Assembly (NCBI GenBank): GCA_037976565.1
Contig: CP137674.1
Location: forward strand, 5,579,284-5,643,283
DNA: 64,000 nucleotides
From: Mesocentrotus franciscanus
Taxonomy: Eukaryota; Echinodermata; Echinoidea; Camarodonta; Strongylocentrotidae
Direction of reading: 5' to 3'
In this document: positions 43,513 through 55,925 of the stretch, in pieces
Position numbering within the stretch: position 1 is the stretch's first letter
Layout: every line of letters starts with the position of its first letter
The notes under the pieces: model-generated
What the model was told of the DNA's origin: nothing
Database searches by the model: none
What the model saw: the letters and a program-made list of their open reading frames with translations, nothing else
Position numbers and translations under genes: made by a program

Positions 43513-43615
43513 CTTCATCATTTGACTTCCAACTTCCATCTCTAAATCCATCAGAGTGTGACACCTCCTCCTTTACTTCTTGTTTGATCGTGATCATGTT
43601 GGCATCATCAGTGAC
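43513..43615 (-). CDS. Zinc-finger gene, upstream acidic exon with IKQE/VKEE
   Basis: On the minus strand tttgttttacag|GTCACTGATGAT is a good acceptor and GATGAAG|gtatta the donor. The 103-nt exon enters in phase 0 and leaves in phase 1. It encodes VTDDANMITIKQEVKEEVSH and then SDGFRDGSWKSNDEG. IKQE and VKEE match the SUMO consensus and resemble the repeats of the 765-nt exon. The phase-1 donor joins that exon exactly. A Met inside the exon could serve as start, but the acceptor suggests an upstream exon that I could not find. Confidence 0.7.
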
Positions 43616-44165
43616 CTGTAAAACAAAACATTATAGCTACCGTCAGATCAACTATGCCTTGTTAACATATGAAATGCAAACAGGGATGTCAACAAGGAGT
43701 TTTAAGATGGAACATGTTTTAGTTTTAAAATGACCGTTTTGAAAATCAGCACCTTATCAAAGTTTGTCCTCGACCAAAATAAGATGTGAAATCTACGTCT
43801 ATATCTATTTATGAAATATATTAGTCATGACATTTGTTTGAAAATGTTTCACATAATACTCAGATTGTACCAGCGACTTCAGATAGCATCCAAGAATTCC
43901 GGCCAACAATGATACAGTTTACCATGTCTACCTTAAGTTACATTATCTGGATAGATGTTTAACTTCACAAAGTAACTTAAAGAGCCAAACTCCAGAGGTA
44001 GAGTGTCAATATCTCTGCATACGGTAGACTAGAACAGTCTCTGATATCGACAGTTGTTCCACTAAAACTCTTTCTGGCTCAGCTGGCATTGACCACCTCG
44101 ATACAGAGACTGTATGGGAGAGGTTAACAAAAGTCATTTTTCTTAATTAATTCCCCCACAAAAGA
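43616..44165. other. No feature recognised
   Basis: AT-rich unique-looking sequence upstream of the first detected exon. No promoter motif, exon or repeat could be supported. Confidence 0.4.
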
Positions 44166-44169
44166 GTAG

Positions 44170-44460
44170 CCTTAAATAAAGGGGAAGTCCACCGTGATAT
44201 TAAGTTTCTTTTAATAAAAGCAGATAAATTAGAGAAACAAATTACTGAAAGTTTAAGCATGTAAGGAGCCAACATGCGATTTACACTATAAAAATGCTGA
44301 CCTCTTACGAGAATTCATCATGTTGGTTCAGCCTGAAATACAAACACACGCGGTATACAGGTGTACATACAAATATATAATTTTTTTTGCGTTGCCAATG
44401 TGATACCCAGATGTGGTGTGTCCGGACAGGTTGTGTGTCCACTCACTCAAAAACTAGCTA
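44170..44460. mobile_element. Probable MITE fragment
   Basis: It begins AAAGGGGAAGTCCACCGTGA followed by a TTTTAATAAAAGCAGATAAA stretch. The AAGTCCAC start is shared with the ends of the element at 27768-28336. No matching right end was found, so the limits are approximate. Confidence 0.4.
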
Positions 44461-44799
44461 TCTCCGAAGCCAGTGACACTGAGTGTGCAAGGTTCATCCA
44501 GTGTGGGAAGGGGTGATTCAAACGCATTTTGATTAAGCTTTTATTACAAATTTATGTCTCTCCTCACCCAGGGGGTATGGGTGCCAATTAAAGCTAAATT
44601 ATATAAATATCAAATTCATATTATAACCGAAGACGCTGTACGGTTATTTCTGTCTACGCATACCTGCATACGGTGACTGCTTGTTTCTCTGAACCAGCCA
44701 CAAAAAATCCGCATCTCTCCACTCTTACATGCAGGCCCCGCTGTACGTTTTTTCAAAGTGGGTGGGGGAGGCTAAAGTATTTATGATCAGGTAGAGCGT

Positions 44800-45345
44800 A
44801 GCGTAAATTTGCGTGGGGTCTAGGGGCAAAGCCCCAGCGGGGATCAAGGGGTGGAGCCCCTGGAAGCTCAGGGGGTAATGGGCATTTAATTACGGTCAGA
44901 TGAGCATATTTTGGATACCTTATTCATGACACTGGCAGGTCACTAATTGGCGTGGGGTCCAGGGGGCGGAGCCCCCGGAAGCTCAGGGGTTTTAGGAAAT
45001 AACTGACGGTCAGATGAACATCCAAAGGCCCGCCTAAGAACCATTTGTTGGCTCCATGCAGGGAGCAGAGCCCCCGGAAGCTCAGGGGTTGTAGGCGTTT
45101 AATTACGGTCAGACGAGCATATATTTTGATACCTTATTTGGGACACTGGCGGGGCAATAATACTATTGGGTAGGGTCCAGGGGGCGGAGCCCCCAGAAGC
45201 TGAGGGGTTTTAGGCAGTAAAGTACCGTCAGATTAGCATCCAGGGGTCCGCCTAGCTGCCTTAGAGCCCTAGGTGGGGTCCAGGGAGCAGAGCCACCGGA
45301 AGTTCAGGGCTTTTAGGCGTTTAATTACGGTCAGATGAGCCCTTT
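44800..45345 (+). repeat. GC-rich dimeric tandem repeat, forward orientation
   Basis: About five copies of a module reading GGGGCGGAGCCCCCGGAAGC, then TCAGGGG, TTTTAGGCGTTTAATTACGG and TCAGATGAGCAT. Two spacer types alternate: one with GACACTGGCAGGTCAC, one with GGCCCGCCTA. A pyrimidine-rich tract follows (45370-45455) and is cut by the LINE. The same repeat occurs in opposite orientation at 61960-62870. Confidence 0.85.
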
Positions 45346-45456
45346 TCCCGGTAAAAAAACACACCTTCTTATAATATCATCCCCCTTTCTTTCTTTTTCC
45401 TTCTCGTTATTCTCCTTTTTCTCCCTTTTCTCTTCTCCGTCTTTCCCCTTTTCCTC

Positions 45457-47930
45457 CCTTGGATCACTAAATCAATATTACGTTCGATAAGTAGGAAGAA
45501 TAATCTTTTTTATAGATTTAAATTAAAAAGCACTGAACGATCGAAAGTTAAATATACAACTTACAAGAATATTTTGACTAAGATTATTCGTTTGGAAAAG
45601 AAAAGATATTTTGAAAATATGCTAATATTATATAAACATGATATGAAAAATACCTGGAAAATAATTAAACAGGCAATGAATGTTACAAAAATAAATCTGA
45701 CATAAACAAAATTAAGTTTAATGATGAGATTGTTGAGGATCCTCAGGACTAAGTAAATATTTTTAATAATTATTTTTCATCGATCGGTGAAAATCTTGCT
45801 GCTATCATCCCCCCATCAAATAAGCATTTTGTTGATTTTTTGGGCCAGCCCAATCAAAAGTCTATATTCTTTGTTCCTACTCATAGATGTGAAATTTTAG
45901 ATATTGTTTCGAAACTAAAGACTAAGAAAAGTTCGGGCCATGATGAAATAAATAATTTTATTTTAAAGGGCATTATATCTTCCGTTGTGGATCCTCTTGT
46001 TCATATTTTTAATTTGTCTTTATTACATGGTCAGGTACCCACTTCCATGAAAATTGCAAAGGTCATTCCTTTGTTTAAAAAGGGTGATAAATTAGATGTT
46101 AATAATTATCGACCCATTTCTTTATTATCCTCCTTTTCGAAAATTCTTGAAAAGATAATTGATATTCGGACAGTATCTTTTTTTAAAAATCATAATACTT
46201 TTTCTAATCTCCAATTTGGTTTTAGGGAAAAACATAACACTGTACACGCACTATTGTCTTTTATTGATAAGGTGGCTCATGCCATCGACAAATCTTCTCA
46301 TATGGTTGGCATTTTCCTGGACTTCTCCAAGGCCTTCGACACGATTAATCATGATATTTTACTTTATAAACTTTCACATTATGGTGTACGTGGGATGGCC
46401 TTGGAGTGGTTCAGGAGCTACCTTTCGGATAGAAAGCAGTATGTATTTTTAAATGACAACTCCTCAGATCTTAGTAATATAAATTGTGGCGTTCCACAAG
46501 GTAGCATATTAGGCCCCTTCTTATTTATTTTATATATAAATGACATTTGTCGATCTTCTGATATTCTGTCCTTCGTACTTTTTGTTGATGACACAAATTT
46601 ATTTTTTTCTCACAAAGACTCTCATAGGTTAGTTGAAATAATTAATATTGAAATGTGTAATATTTTATTGTGGATTAGAGCTAACAAATTATCATTGAAT
46701 CTCCAGAAAACGAAGTATATGTTGTTTAGTAAATCTATAAATTCATTGCCAGCTAATATAGTTTTGGATAATACCCCATTGGAGTGCGTTTCATTTAATA
46801 CATTTTTAGGTGTAACGGTTGACAAAAAGCTTTCATGGAAAAATCACATCGACAATATTTGTAAAATTATTTCCCGAAATATCGGTATTATTTATAAATT
46901 AAAGACATGTCTCCCTCTTAATTCATTAATTATGCTTTATAGTTCATTGATACTCCCATACTTAAATTATGGTCTCTTAGTCTGGGGTAACACACATCAA
47001 ACGTCATTAGACAAAATGTTTTTATTACAAAAGAAGATTATTCGTATAATTTGCAATTCTACCTTTCGCTCCCATACAGACTCTTTATTTTTTGAAAATA
47101 AGATATTAAAGGTAAAATACCTATATCTTTTCCAACTAGGTCAATTTATGTATAATTATAAAAATAATATGTTGCCTTCTGTTTTTCATGAAATGTTTTT
47201 TAAAAATAGCTCAGTCCATAATTACCCAACAAGACATTCGGACGATTTTCATTTACCTCTCTTGCGGACCCTCTTAGCCCCAAAAACGTTCATATATGAA
47301 GGTCCAAAGTTTTGGAATTCTTGAAGTAATGAAATAAAAAATGCTCCATCGATTAATACTTTTAAGAAAAAATTGAAATTGTTTTTATTACAATCATATC
47401 AACCTCATTAATTTTATATGTTGTTGTTGTTTTTTTTTTTTTAATACAAGATCATTCTCTACTCGCTGACTCAAAATGTAATTTGATATATTATATTGTG
47501 CCTTCTCAAGCTTATCTCCTTTCTGACGCGGATCTCTCTTTCCTCATTTTCCTCTCAACCCCACATGCACCTCATCATTTTTAAAAATTATTTTCTGTAC
47601 CCCTGATCTCTCTCCTGTTTGGGGGGCATTATCTACTCTTTGTATTTATACGTATCCTCCCTTGTTTGTCATGTAAGGTACTGTCTTGTCCCGTTCTCGT
47701 CTCTGTTGGCATCCCCCCATTTTTCTCTATTTTGTAGTTCCTTTTGTAGTTAAGAACTTGTTAATTTAATTAATCATTATTCTTAAGTATCATTTAGGGT
47801 GTCCACACTTGTACAAGCATTGCTTTTTAGTGGACCCCTCTGTTTCCAATATGTATTCTTAAATTGTTGTAAATGCTTAAAACTGATTTTGTATTGTTTT
47901 GTTGGAAACATAAATAAATTGAATTGAATT
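45457..47930 (+). mobile_element. 5'-truncated non-LTR retrotransposon (CR1/Jockey-like LINE)
   Basis: The insertion includes the end of an endonuclease-RT linker, the RT domain, a C-terminal tail, a ~500-bp 3' UTR and a tail of AATAAATTGAATTGAATT. It starts within a pyrimidine-rich tract belonging to the preceding repeat, consistent with 5'-truncated target-primed insertion. No endonuclease domain is present. The tail resembles that of the minus-strand LINE fragment at 27.4 kb, suggesting the same family. Confidence 0.8.
45840..47411 (+). pseudogene. LINE ORF2 reverse transcriptase, inactivated
   Basis: The frame from 45840 to 47324 holds a reverse transcriptase. Visible motifs are KVIPLFKKGD with NNYRPISLL (about residues 73-95), FLDFSKAFDTINH (about 160), NCGVPQGSILGP (about 217), and the catalytic FVDD box (about 248-251, Val where Ala is usual). 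NKLSLNLQKT and FLGVTVD follow. A TGA at 47322 interrupts the conserved GPKFWNS tail; the same frame continues to a normal-looking stop at 47411. Upstream, a TAA at 45750 and another stop near 45713 in a shifted frame break the linker region. The element lacks its endonuclease half. RT copies RNA at a nicked target; this copy should be dead. Confidence 0.85.
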
Positions 47931-49565
47931 ATATCCGTTTGTCTGACATGGGTGAAAGATCCTGTTTAGTATGGACACAGCAAAAGAAAAGATAATGACG
48001 TGTAAAAAAGATAATGTTTAAGCATCATACATGCAGGGCGTCGCTACACCTTTTCAGTGGGGGTGTAGAGGCCACCGATTACCGACAAAACTAGTCACCA
48101 ATTACCGACAAATAGTGTACAAATTTAATCCTATAAACCCGGGGCCGGGGGCCGGGGCTTTTTCCCTATTTCCTTATTTCCTTGACCTCATAAATATACG
48201 GTTAATTTCGTCAAGACTAGTCAGCATCGTAACTATATAAATATTTGTCTTCCCTATTAATTTAATCATGGTTTCAAGGTTACATGAACAAATAGTCGTA
48301 TATCAATAAATATCTATCAACAAATTCATAATTTTCCAAAGTTATGCCATAATTATTATTGAGACATATTTTTGACAGCTCAAAATGATAAATTAAAAAA
48401 ATAGTGACTAAACGACAGATATCTTGACACGACGTAATATCTAATAGTATAAGTACATTTCCATTTGAGTAATTATAGTGGATGGAATTATTAACTGAAA
48501 TGTAAGATTCTATGAATGCTGTATCTATACTTAAGAAACCAGACAGCGGACTACGCAAGGGAAATTAACTCTCCCTAACCGCCATTTTGAAAATACAAGA
48601 AACTAAAATTAAGAAACTAAATTACATTCCAAAAAGTAGCCCCATGAGAAACCTGAAGGGGGCTCTTTTTGTAAATTAAAAAAGAGCCCCCTTGGAAGAA
48701 AAAAAACTGATGGTTGATTGTCACAAAAAGTAACTACACTCCTAAACAATTGCTCATAATTTTATAACGTAGAATCGTTTCAAGATTTAGTCTTGCAAAA
48801 ATATTTCTATGGTAGTTAGGAAAACAATGTGTAACGTACAATAAGAGGTTATCATTAATCCATGGTTGAGTAAGCACACATTAATGAATTTTTATTTTCA
48901 TATTTAAGAAATTCGCAAAAGTAATATTATCATTGCAGTTTACTGAGTATTACAAATGTCAAAATGCACTGTTTTACAATTGCAAATAATGCATTTAACC
49001 ACATGTGCCATTTACAAATAAAAATGGATGGAATATCAAAAAGCATTGTTTCATAATCAATGCATTCAGTCATGTGCTGTTTCACAACAATATACAGGCA
49101 CGCACAATGTCTCGTGACTTTTGAATTGGGCCATTTTGTCTTTAATCTGTGCTCATTCAGCCATACAGTGATGGATATCTCTGATTTTCACACAAAATGT
49201 ACCTAACGACTCTACCAATATTGTGGTAAGATGACGTGATACATTTTAAGGGTTTTGACATTATGAGCAATTCTTTAGGAGGGTAGTTAGAAGTTACTTT
49301 TGTGTTCTGTTTACATGTATGTGTAAATGTAGTGTTACCACCTTCAAACAGATTGCCTCATTTAAATAATTTTAGGCAAATTTCAATTAAAAAAACCATG
49401 AAAATACAAAACAAATATCTGATATATTTTGTTCACTATTTATGTCTATTTTACTCCTTTTTGTTGGGGGGAGGGGGTTCAAATGCGCTACTTTTACTAG
49501 TATAGACGGCATCAAATCACCTAAAAATAAGAATGGATTTATTATTGTACATGTATAAGGTGCAC
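47931..49565. other. Intergenic; short hairpin only
   Basis: No gene was recognised. At about 48030 a CAGGGCGTCGCTACACC-like repeat end is present. At 48656-48695 GGGGGCTCTTTTT and its complement form a hairpin with a short AT loop. The rest is AT-rich without supported features. Confidence 0.5.
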
Positions 49566-49569
49566 AAGA

Positions 49570-49880
49570 TCTGGAAGAGTCATAGTGTAGTGGTTCTGAC
49601 ACACGTCTTTCAATCATACTGTCGTGAGTTCGAAACCCACTCCAGGACGTTGATTTCCTTCAGCAATAAATTCATCCACATTGTGATGCACTCCACCCAG
49701 GTGAAGTAAATGGGGACCTGGTAGGAATGTATTCCTTGAAACGCAGAGCGCGTGACAGCTGCTCTGCTAAAGCCATGCAGGGTAATTATGCTGCATTATT
49801 GCAGAGCGCTTTATATAGAGACTTCCAACAAAGTAGTGTTAGGCGCTATATAAGCACATATCGTTATTATTATAATCCTG
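49570..49880 (+). mobile_element. tRNA-headed SINE with GCGCTATATAA module and ATT tail
   Basis: An A-box-like ATAGTGTAGTGGTTCTGA and a B-box GAGTTCGAAACCC about 30 bases later make a tRNA-type head. The body runs to a conserved-looking 3' part (GAGCGCTTTATATAGAGA, AGGCGCTATATAAGCA), ending in TTATTATTATAAT. This head-body-tail order is typical of complete SINEs. No coding capacity. Confidence 0.7.
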
Positions 49881-49884
49881 TATA

Positions 49885-50675
49885 GGATAGCATTCAACAA
49901 CTTCTTTTGTTTTGTTTTTCCAATCCACCATTCAACATGTCAACTCTCAAGTTATGTCTGTACGTCCTTTCAACACCTTATATCGCTCACACAACGCGCG
50001 CAAAAGGCCGCCAAGGCGGCCCTTTCGCGAGTACAAACTAAGCTTATTTAATTTATGAAGCATGTATTTACACAGTATATTTGACCACACAGTCATTCTC
50101 ACCCTTTGGGCTTTTCCCCCCAGTATATGGTGGTCGATTAAAACTGAATTTTAGAGCAAGTAATTATAGTTGCTTGACAACTTATTATTATCAGACATGC
50201 ATGTGTTTACAGATTCCTTTCCTTCTTTCTCTCTTTTTCATTCGGACCTGCCATGAAGCTTGACCATTTTTTTTCTCAATCCATGTATCTTTAAAAATTG
50301 TTGGAATGGTTGCAGATGTATACTGTACCAAATTATTGTATGCTATCAGATTGATATTTTTATGTCAAACTATTTTTAGGTGATATTTGATGCTTTTATA
50401 TCAAACTTTTTTAGAGCTCCTTTGGCTCTGCTTTTTTTTTTTTTTAGGGGGGGGGGTCAAATATATATGTTTGTTAAAATTCTATCACATTTTCAAGTCT
50501 TACCAGCAAGATTTGGTGCCTTTATGCATTGTCTAATATCTCTTTGTTTTCTACTGATGTGTTGTTTTTATTTTTGCACTTGTCAAGACTGTTTTGATTT
50601 GAAGTCTTGATGTTTTTGTGCATCTGCGCTTAGCGATTTTCGCCTCTAATGTTTTGGCATATTTCATTTTTATTA
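49885..50675. other. No gene recognised; small palindrome and T/G runs
   Basis: A GC palindrome AAAGGCCGCC-AA-GGCGGCC lies near 50003-50025, and T-run/G-run sequence near 50430-50456. Nothing else is supported. Confidence 0.5.
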
Positions 50676-50680
50676 TCATT

Positions 50681-52611
50681 AGGTGGGCTGTATATCATAC
50701 AGACTACCTTATAATTTTGTTAAAATCGCCTTTATTATTAGGTGGGCTGTATATAATACAGACCACCTTATGTTTTCGTTGAAATTGCCTTTATCAGGTG
50801 GGCTGTATATAATACAGACCACCTTAAGTTTTTGTTAAAATTGCCTTTATCAGGTGGGCTGTATATAATACAGACCACCTTATGTTTTCGTTAGAATTGC
50901 CTTTATTTCTTTATTTTTCTTATTTCCAATCACTTTTTTGTTAGCACGATAACTTGAGAATGGCTCAATCAAATGCCTTGAAATTTGGCACACATATGTA
51001 TTGGCATATGGAGAAAACACAATAAGGTTTTCAACCTTGACCTTGACTGATGACGTCATCTAGGCGCCATTTTGTGAATTTTTTTGAAAATCTACTCATG
51101 ATCATATCTTCATAACGAAAAGTCGTTTCTCATTCATATTTATCATGATCAAGGTCAATATCCGTCCGGCCAATTTCAAGTCAAAACGAGCGCGCATGCG
51201 TACGTCTGCGCGTTAGCGCGCGCAAAATTTCAAAATGCTCCAAATCGTCTCAAATTCATTTTGGATACGTTTCAGGCCATTTTAAGCATTTCGCAAAAAC
51301 GCGCACACGCGCATGCGCGCGCGTTTTTGCGCGTACTGGCATTTTGCAACATAGAATCGCCGAATTTTCTCTGTCATCATATTTGGCACATTTTTCCAAG
51401 CATTTTGATACCTTGTTCACCTTTTCCTGACCAGTAATACATAGCATATATGGGCAAAAACATGCCTATACAAAATTCATTGTAACTCTTCAGAATGGAT
51501 GGGAACTCCAAATTTTTTTTCATATTTGGATAGATTATGAGTCGGAAATATGATTTCATGTCTCATTTGACCCTCAATTAACTCATGACGTCATCATAAT
51601 GGCCTCCGAACTCAAAATTTCAATTTGCATATTATGACGTCAGCATATTTTTGGAAAATTGATTGTATCTCTGTAAATATTGATCGATTTTCTTCCAAAT
51701 TTTGATATGTTCTAGCTGAGACAATTCTCTACAAATGCAGTCACACGATTTTTCATTTTGACAAAGGCATCATGGCGTATTTTTGCGATTAAAGGAGGCA
51801 TGTCAATTTTTCACATTTTGCGTGTATTCTCTATGGGACATGACTTTTTTCAAAACTGGATTCTACATTCCGTCTTTCGCGAGCAATATCTCCGTCGTTT
51901 TAGCTTTGTTTTTGCTGAGCTTCGAGTATGTTGTAGCTGAGACAATAAGCTATCACAAGTGTGCCCTTTATTTTTCGATCAGATGCCGGGATCATGCTCA
52001 TATTTCACTTGCAAAGTGGGATTTGAGAATTCCATTTTCCGTTCACGTGTAATGTCTATGGGGATTATTTTGGTATAGTGGTCATAGCACTTGCCTCCCA
52101 TTCCGGCGACCCAAGTTCGATTCCTGGTGGGTCATTTTTTTTTTTTTTTGCCGTCGTTTTAAATTTGATTTTATGATCTTCTTCGACTATTATAACATAT
52201 TATCATATACAATCACAAACAATGTAATAAAATGCCTAATTTTGCGTGTTATATCTATGGGAGAAGAATGTCAATCGTTTGAGTACAACCCTATGGGAAA
52301 TCTGAGTCCTTGTCGTGTATTAATTTTGTATTCATAGTTGGATAGAGTATGAGTCGGAGATATGATTTCTTATAAAAAAAAAAATCTAGAAAATGCATAT
52401 TTCATTTTGATATTTAGATTTGAGGGTCAAAGGTCAAATATACTGTACATGGTTTCTCTAAAACCATGCATTGTATAGACTTGAAATTTGGCACACTAAT
52501 AGACCTGAATAAGAGGATTATTTCAAAAATAAGGTCAAATCATGCCAATGTTATATTAACTACTTAGTATGTCACTAAACATTTGTGGCATGCACTTGGA
52601 ACAGCCCACCT
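50681..52611 (+). mobile_element. ~1.9-kb non-autonomous TIR element, copy 1
   Basis: It starts AGGTGGGCTGTATAT and ends GGAACAGCCCACCT, so AGGTGGGCTGT is a terminal inverted repeat. The head (an imperfect palindrome AGGTGGGCTGT..ATACAGACCACCT plus about 30 bases) is repeated four times at 50681, 50740, 50796 and 50852. The body has CG-rich alternating stretches (51190-51220, 51300-51330), a TGACGTCATCTAGGCGCCAT motif, and near its right half a tRNA-Gly-like module. No transposase frame is present. Confidence 0.75.
52071..52134 (+). repeat. tRNA-Gly(CCC)-like module, copy 1
   Basis: TGGTATAGTGG, CTTGCCTCCCATTC and AAGTTCGATTCCTGG occur in tRNA order with tRNA spacing. They resemble A box, anticodon region and T arm of tRNA-Gly(CCC). 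The acceptor ends do not pair, so it is not a functional tRNA gene. Recurs at 54006, 55784, 56258 and 60321. Confidence 0.65.
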
Positions 52612-52645
52612 ATACTTGTTATTAACAAGTATTACATGTCTAGTT

Positions 52646-54545
52646 AGGTGGGCTGTATATCATACAGACCACCTTATAATTTTGTTAAAATTGCCTTTAT
52701 TATTATTATTTATTATTTATTAGGTGGGCTGTATATAATACAGACCACCTTATGTTTTCGTTAAAATTGCCTTTATTATTATTATTATTATTCTTTATTT
52801 TTCTTATTTCCAAGCACTTTTTTGTTAGCAAGATAATTTGAAAATGGCTCAATCAAATGTCTTGAAATTTGGCACACATATGTATAGGCATATGGAGAAA
52901 ACACAATAAGGTTTTCAACCTTGACCTTGACTGATGACGTCATCTAGGCGCCATTTTGTGAAATTTTCTGAAAATCAACTCATGATCATATCTTCATAAC
53001 GGAAAATCATTTCTCATTCATATTTATCATGATCAAGGTCAATATCCGTCCGGTCAATTTCAGGTCAAAAACGCGCGCGTGCGTACGTCCGCGCGTCAAT
53101 GCGCGCAAAATTTCAAAATGCTCCAAATCGTCTCAAATTCATTTTGCATACGTTTCAGGCCATTTTAAGCATTTTATAAAAATCGCGCACACGCACATGC
53201 GCGCGCGTTTGCGCGTAACACCATTACACAACATAGAATCGCCATTTTTTTCTTTCATGATATTTCCCATATTTTTTCGAACAATTTGATACCATGTTTA
53301 TCTCTTTATGACCATTAATAACAAGATGAGCGTCCATTCAAGATAAATGTCCGTGCGCGCGAGCTCTTGTAATACATAGCATATATGGGCAAAAACATGC
53401 CTATACAAAATTCATTGTAACTCTTCAGAATGGATGGGAACTCCAAATTTTTTTCATATTTGGATAGATTATGAGTCGGAGATATGATTTCATGTCTCAT
53501 TTGACCCTCAATTAACTCATGACGTCATCATAATGGCCTCCGAACTCAAAATTTCAATTTGCATATTATGACGTCAGCATATTTTTGGAAAATTGATTGT
53601 ATCTCTGTAAATATTGATCGATTTTCTTCCAAATTTTGATATGTTCTAGCTGAGACAATTTTCTACAAATGCAGTTACACGATTTTTCATTTTGACAAAG
53701 GCATCATGGCGTATTTTTGCGATTAAAGGAGGCATGTCAATTTTTCACATTTTGCGTGTATTCTCTATGGGACATGACTTTTTCTCAAAACTGGATTCTA
53801 CATTCCAGTCTTTTTGAGCAATATCTCCGTCGTTTTAGTTTTGTTTTTGCTGAGCTTCGAGTATGTTGTAGCTGAGACAATAAGCTATCACAAGTGTGCC
53901 CTTTATTTTTCGATCAGATGCCGGGATCATGCTCATATTTCACTTGCAAAGTGGGATTTGAGAATTCCATTTTCCGTTCACGTGTAATGTCTATGGGGAT
54001 TATTTTGGTATAGTGGTCATAGCACTTGCCTCCCATTCCGGCGACCCAAGTTCGATTCCTGGTGGGTCAATTTTTTTTTTTTTTTTGCCGTCGTTTTGAA
54101 TTTGATTTTATGATCTTCTTCGACTATTATAACATATTATCATATACTATCACAAACAATGTAATAAAATGCCTAATTTTGCGTGTTATATCTATGGGAG
54201 AAATATGTCAATCGTTTGAGTACAACCTTATGGGAAATCTGAGTCCTTGTCGTGTATTAATTTTTATTCATAGTTGGATAGAGTATGAGTCGGAGATATG
54301 ATTTCTTATAAAAACAAAATCTAGAAAATGCATATTTAATTTTGATATTTAGATTTGGGGTCAAAGGTCAAATATACTGTACATGGTTTCTCTAAAACCA
54401 TGCATCGTATAGACTAGAAATTTGGCACACTAATAGACCTGAATAAGAGGATTATCTCAAAAATAAGGTCAAATCATGCCAATGTTATATTAACTACTTA
54501 GTATGTCACTAAACATGTGTGGCATGCACTTGGAACAGCCCACCT
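52646..54545 (+). mobile_element. ~1.9-kb TIR element, copy 2
   Basis: Same ends and body as copy 1, separated from it by a 34-bp spacer containing the palindrome ACTTGTTATTAACAAGT. The head is doubled (52646, 52723) with ATT repeats between. It carries a 50-bp insertion at 53320-53369 that copy 1 lacks. tRNA-like module at 54006-54069. No transposase. Confidence 0.75.
53320..53369. mobile_element. 50-bp insertion flanked by TAAT
   Basis: Copy 1 reads CCAGTAATACATAGC at this point. Copy 2 reads TAAT, 50 extra bases beginning AACAAGATGAGCG and ending GAGCTCTTG, then TAAT again. The ends are weakly inverted (CAAGA and TCTTG). Comparable sequence is present in the copies at about 55100 and 59640. 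Confidence 0.5.
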
Positions 54546-54578
54546 ATACTTGTTATTAACAAGTATTACATATCTAGT

Positions 54579-55925
54579 TTATTTTTCTTATTTCGACCCA
54601 CTTTTTTGTTAGCAAGATATCTTGAAATTGGTTAAATCAAATACCTTGAAATTTGGCACACATATGTATAGGCATATGGTTAAAACACAATAAGGTTTTC
54701 AACCTTGACCTTGACTGATGACGTCATCTAGGCGCCATTTTGTGAAATTTTCTGAAAATCAACTCATGATATCTTCATAACGGAAAATCATTTCTCACTC
54801 ATATTTATCATGATCAAGGTCAATATCCGTCCGGTCAATTTCAGGTCAATAATCGCGCGCGTACGCGTACGTCCGCGCGTCAATGCGCACGCAAAATTTT
54901 AAAATGCTCCAAATCGTCTCAAATTCATTTTGCATAGGTTTCAGGTCATTTTATAAAATATCGCGCACACGCGCATGCGCGCGCGTTTTCGAGCGTAACA
55001 ACATTACACAACATAGAATCGCCATTTTTTTTCTTTCATGATATTTCCCATATTTTTTCGAATAATTTGATACCATGTTTATTTCTTAATGACCATTAAT
55101 AACAAGATGAGCGTCCATTCAAGATAAATGTCCGTGCGCGCGAGCTCTTGTAATACATAGCATATATGGGCAAAAACATGCCTATACAAAATTCATTGTA
55201 ACTCTTCAGAATGGATGGGAACTCCCAATTTTTTTTCATATTTGGATAGATTATGAGTTGGAGATATGATTTCATGTCTCATTTGATCCTCAATTAACTC
55301 ATGACGTCATCATAATGGCCTCGAACTCAAAATTTCAATTTGCATATTATGACGTCAGCATATTTTTGAAAATTGATTGTATCTCTGTAAATATTGATCA
55401 TTTTCTTCCAAATTTTGATATGTTCTAGCTGAGACAATTTTCTACAAATGCAGTCACACGATTTTTCATTTTGACAAAGGCATCATGGCGTATTTTTGCG
55501 ATTAAAGGAGGCATGTCAATTTTTCACATTTTGCGTGTATTCTCTATGGGACATGACTTTTCTCAAAACTGGATTCTACATTCCGTCTTTCGCGAGCAAT
55601 ATCTCCGTCGTTTTAGTTTTGTTTTTGCTGAGCTTTGAGTATGTTGTAGCTGAGACAATAAGCTATCACAAGTGTGCCCTTTATTTTTCGATCAGATGCC
55701 GGGATCATGCTCATATTTCACTTGCAAAGTGAGATTTGAGAATTCCATTTTCCGTTCACGTGTAATGTCTATGTGGATTATTTTGGTATAGTGGTCATAG
55801 CACTTGCCTCCCATTCCGGCGACCCAAGTTCGATTCCTGGTGGGTCATTTTTTTTTTTTTGCCGTCGTTTTAAATTTAATTTTATGATCTTCTTCGACTA
55901 TTATAACATATTATCATATACAGTC
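54579..55925 (+). mobile_element. TIR element, copy 3 (head and tail missing)
   Basis: The body matches copies 1 and 2 from TTTATTTTTCTTATTTC onwards, includes the tRNA-like module at 55784-55847, and breaks off after ATATTATCATATACAGTCAC. The AGGTGGGCTGT end is absent at both sides. Confidence 0.7.
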
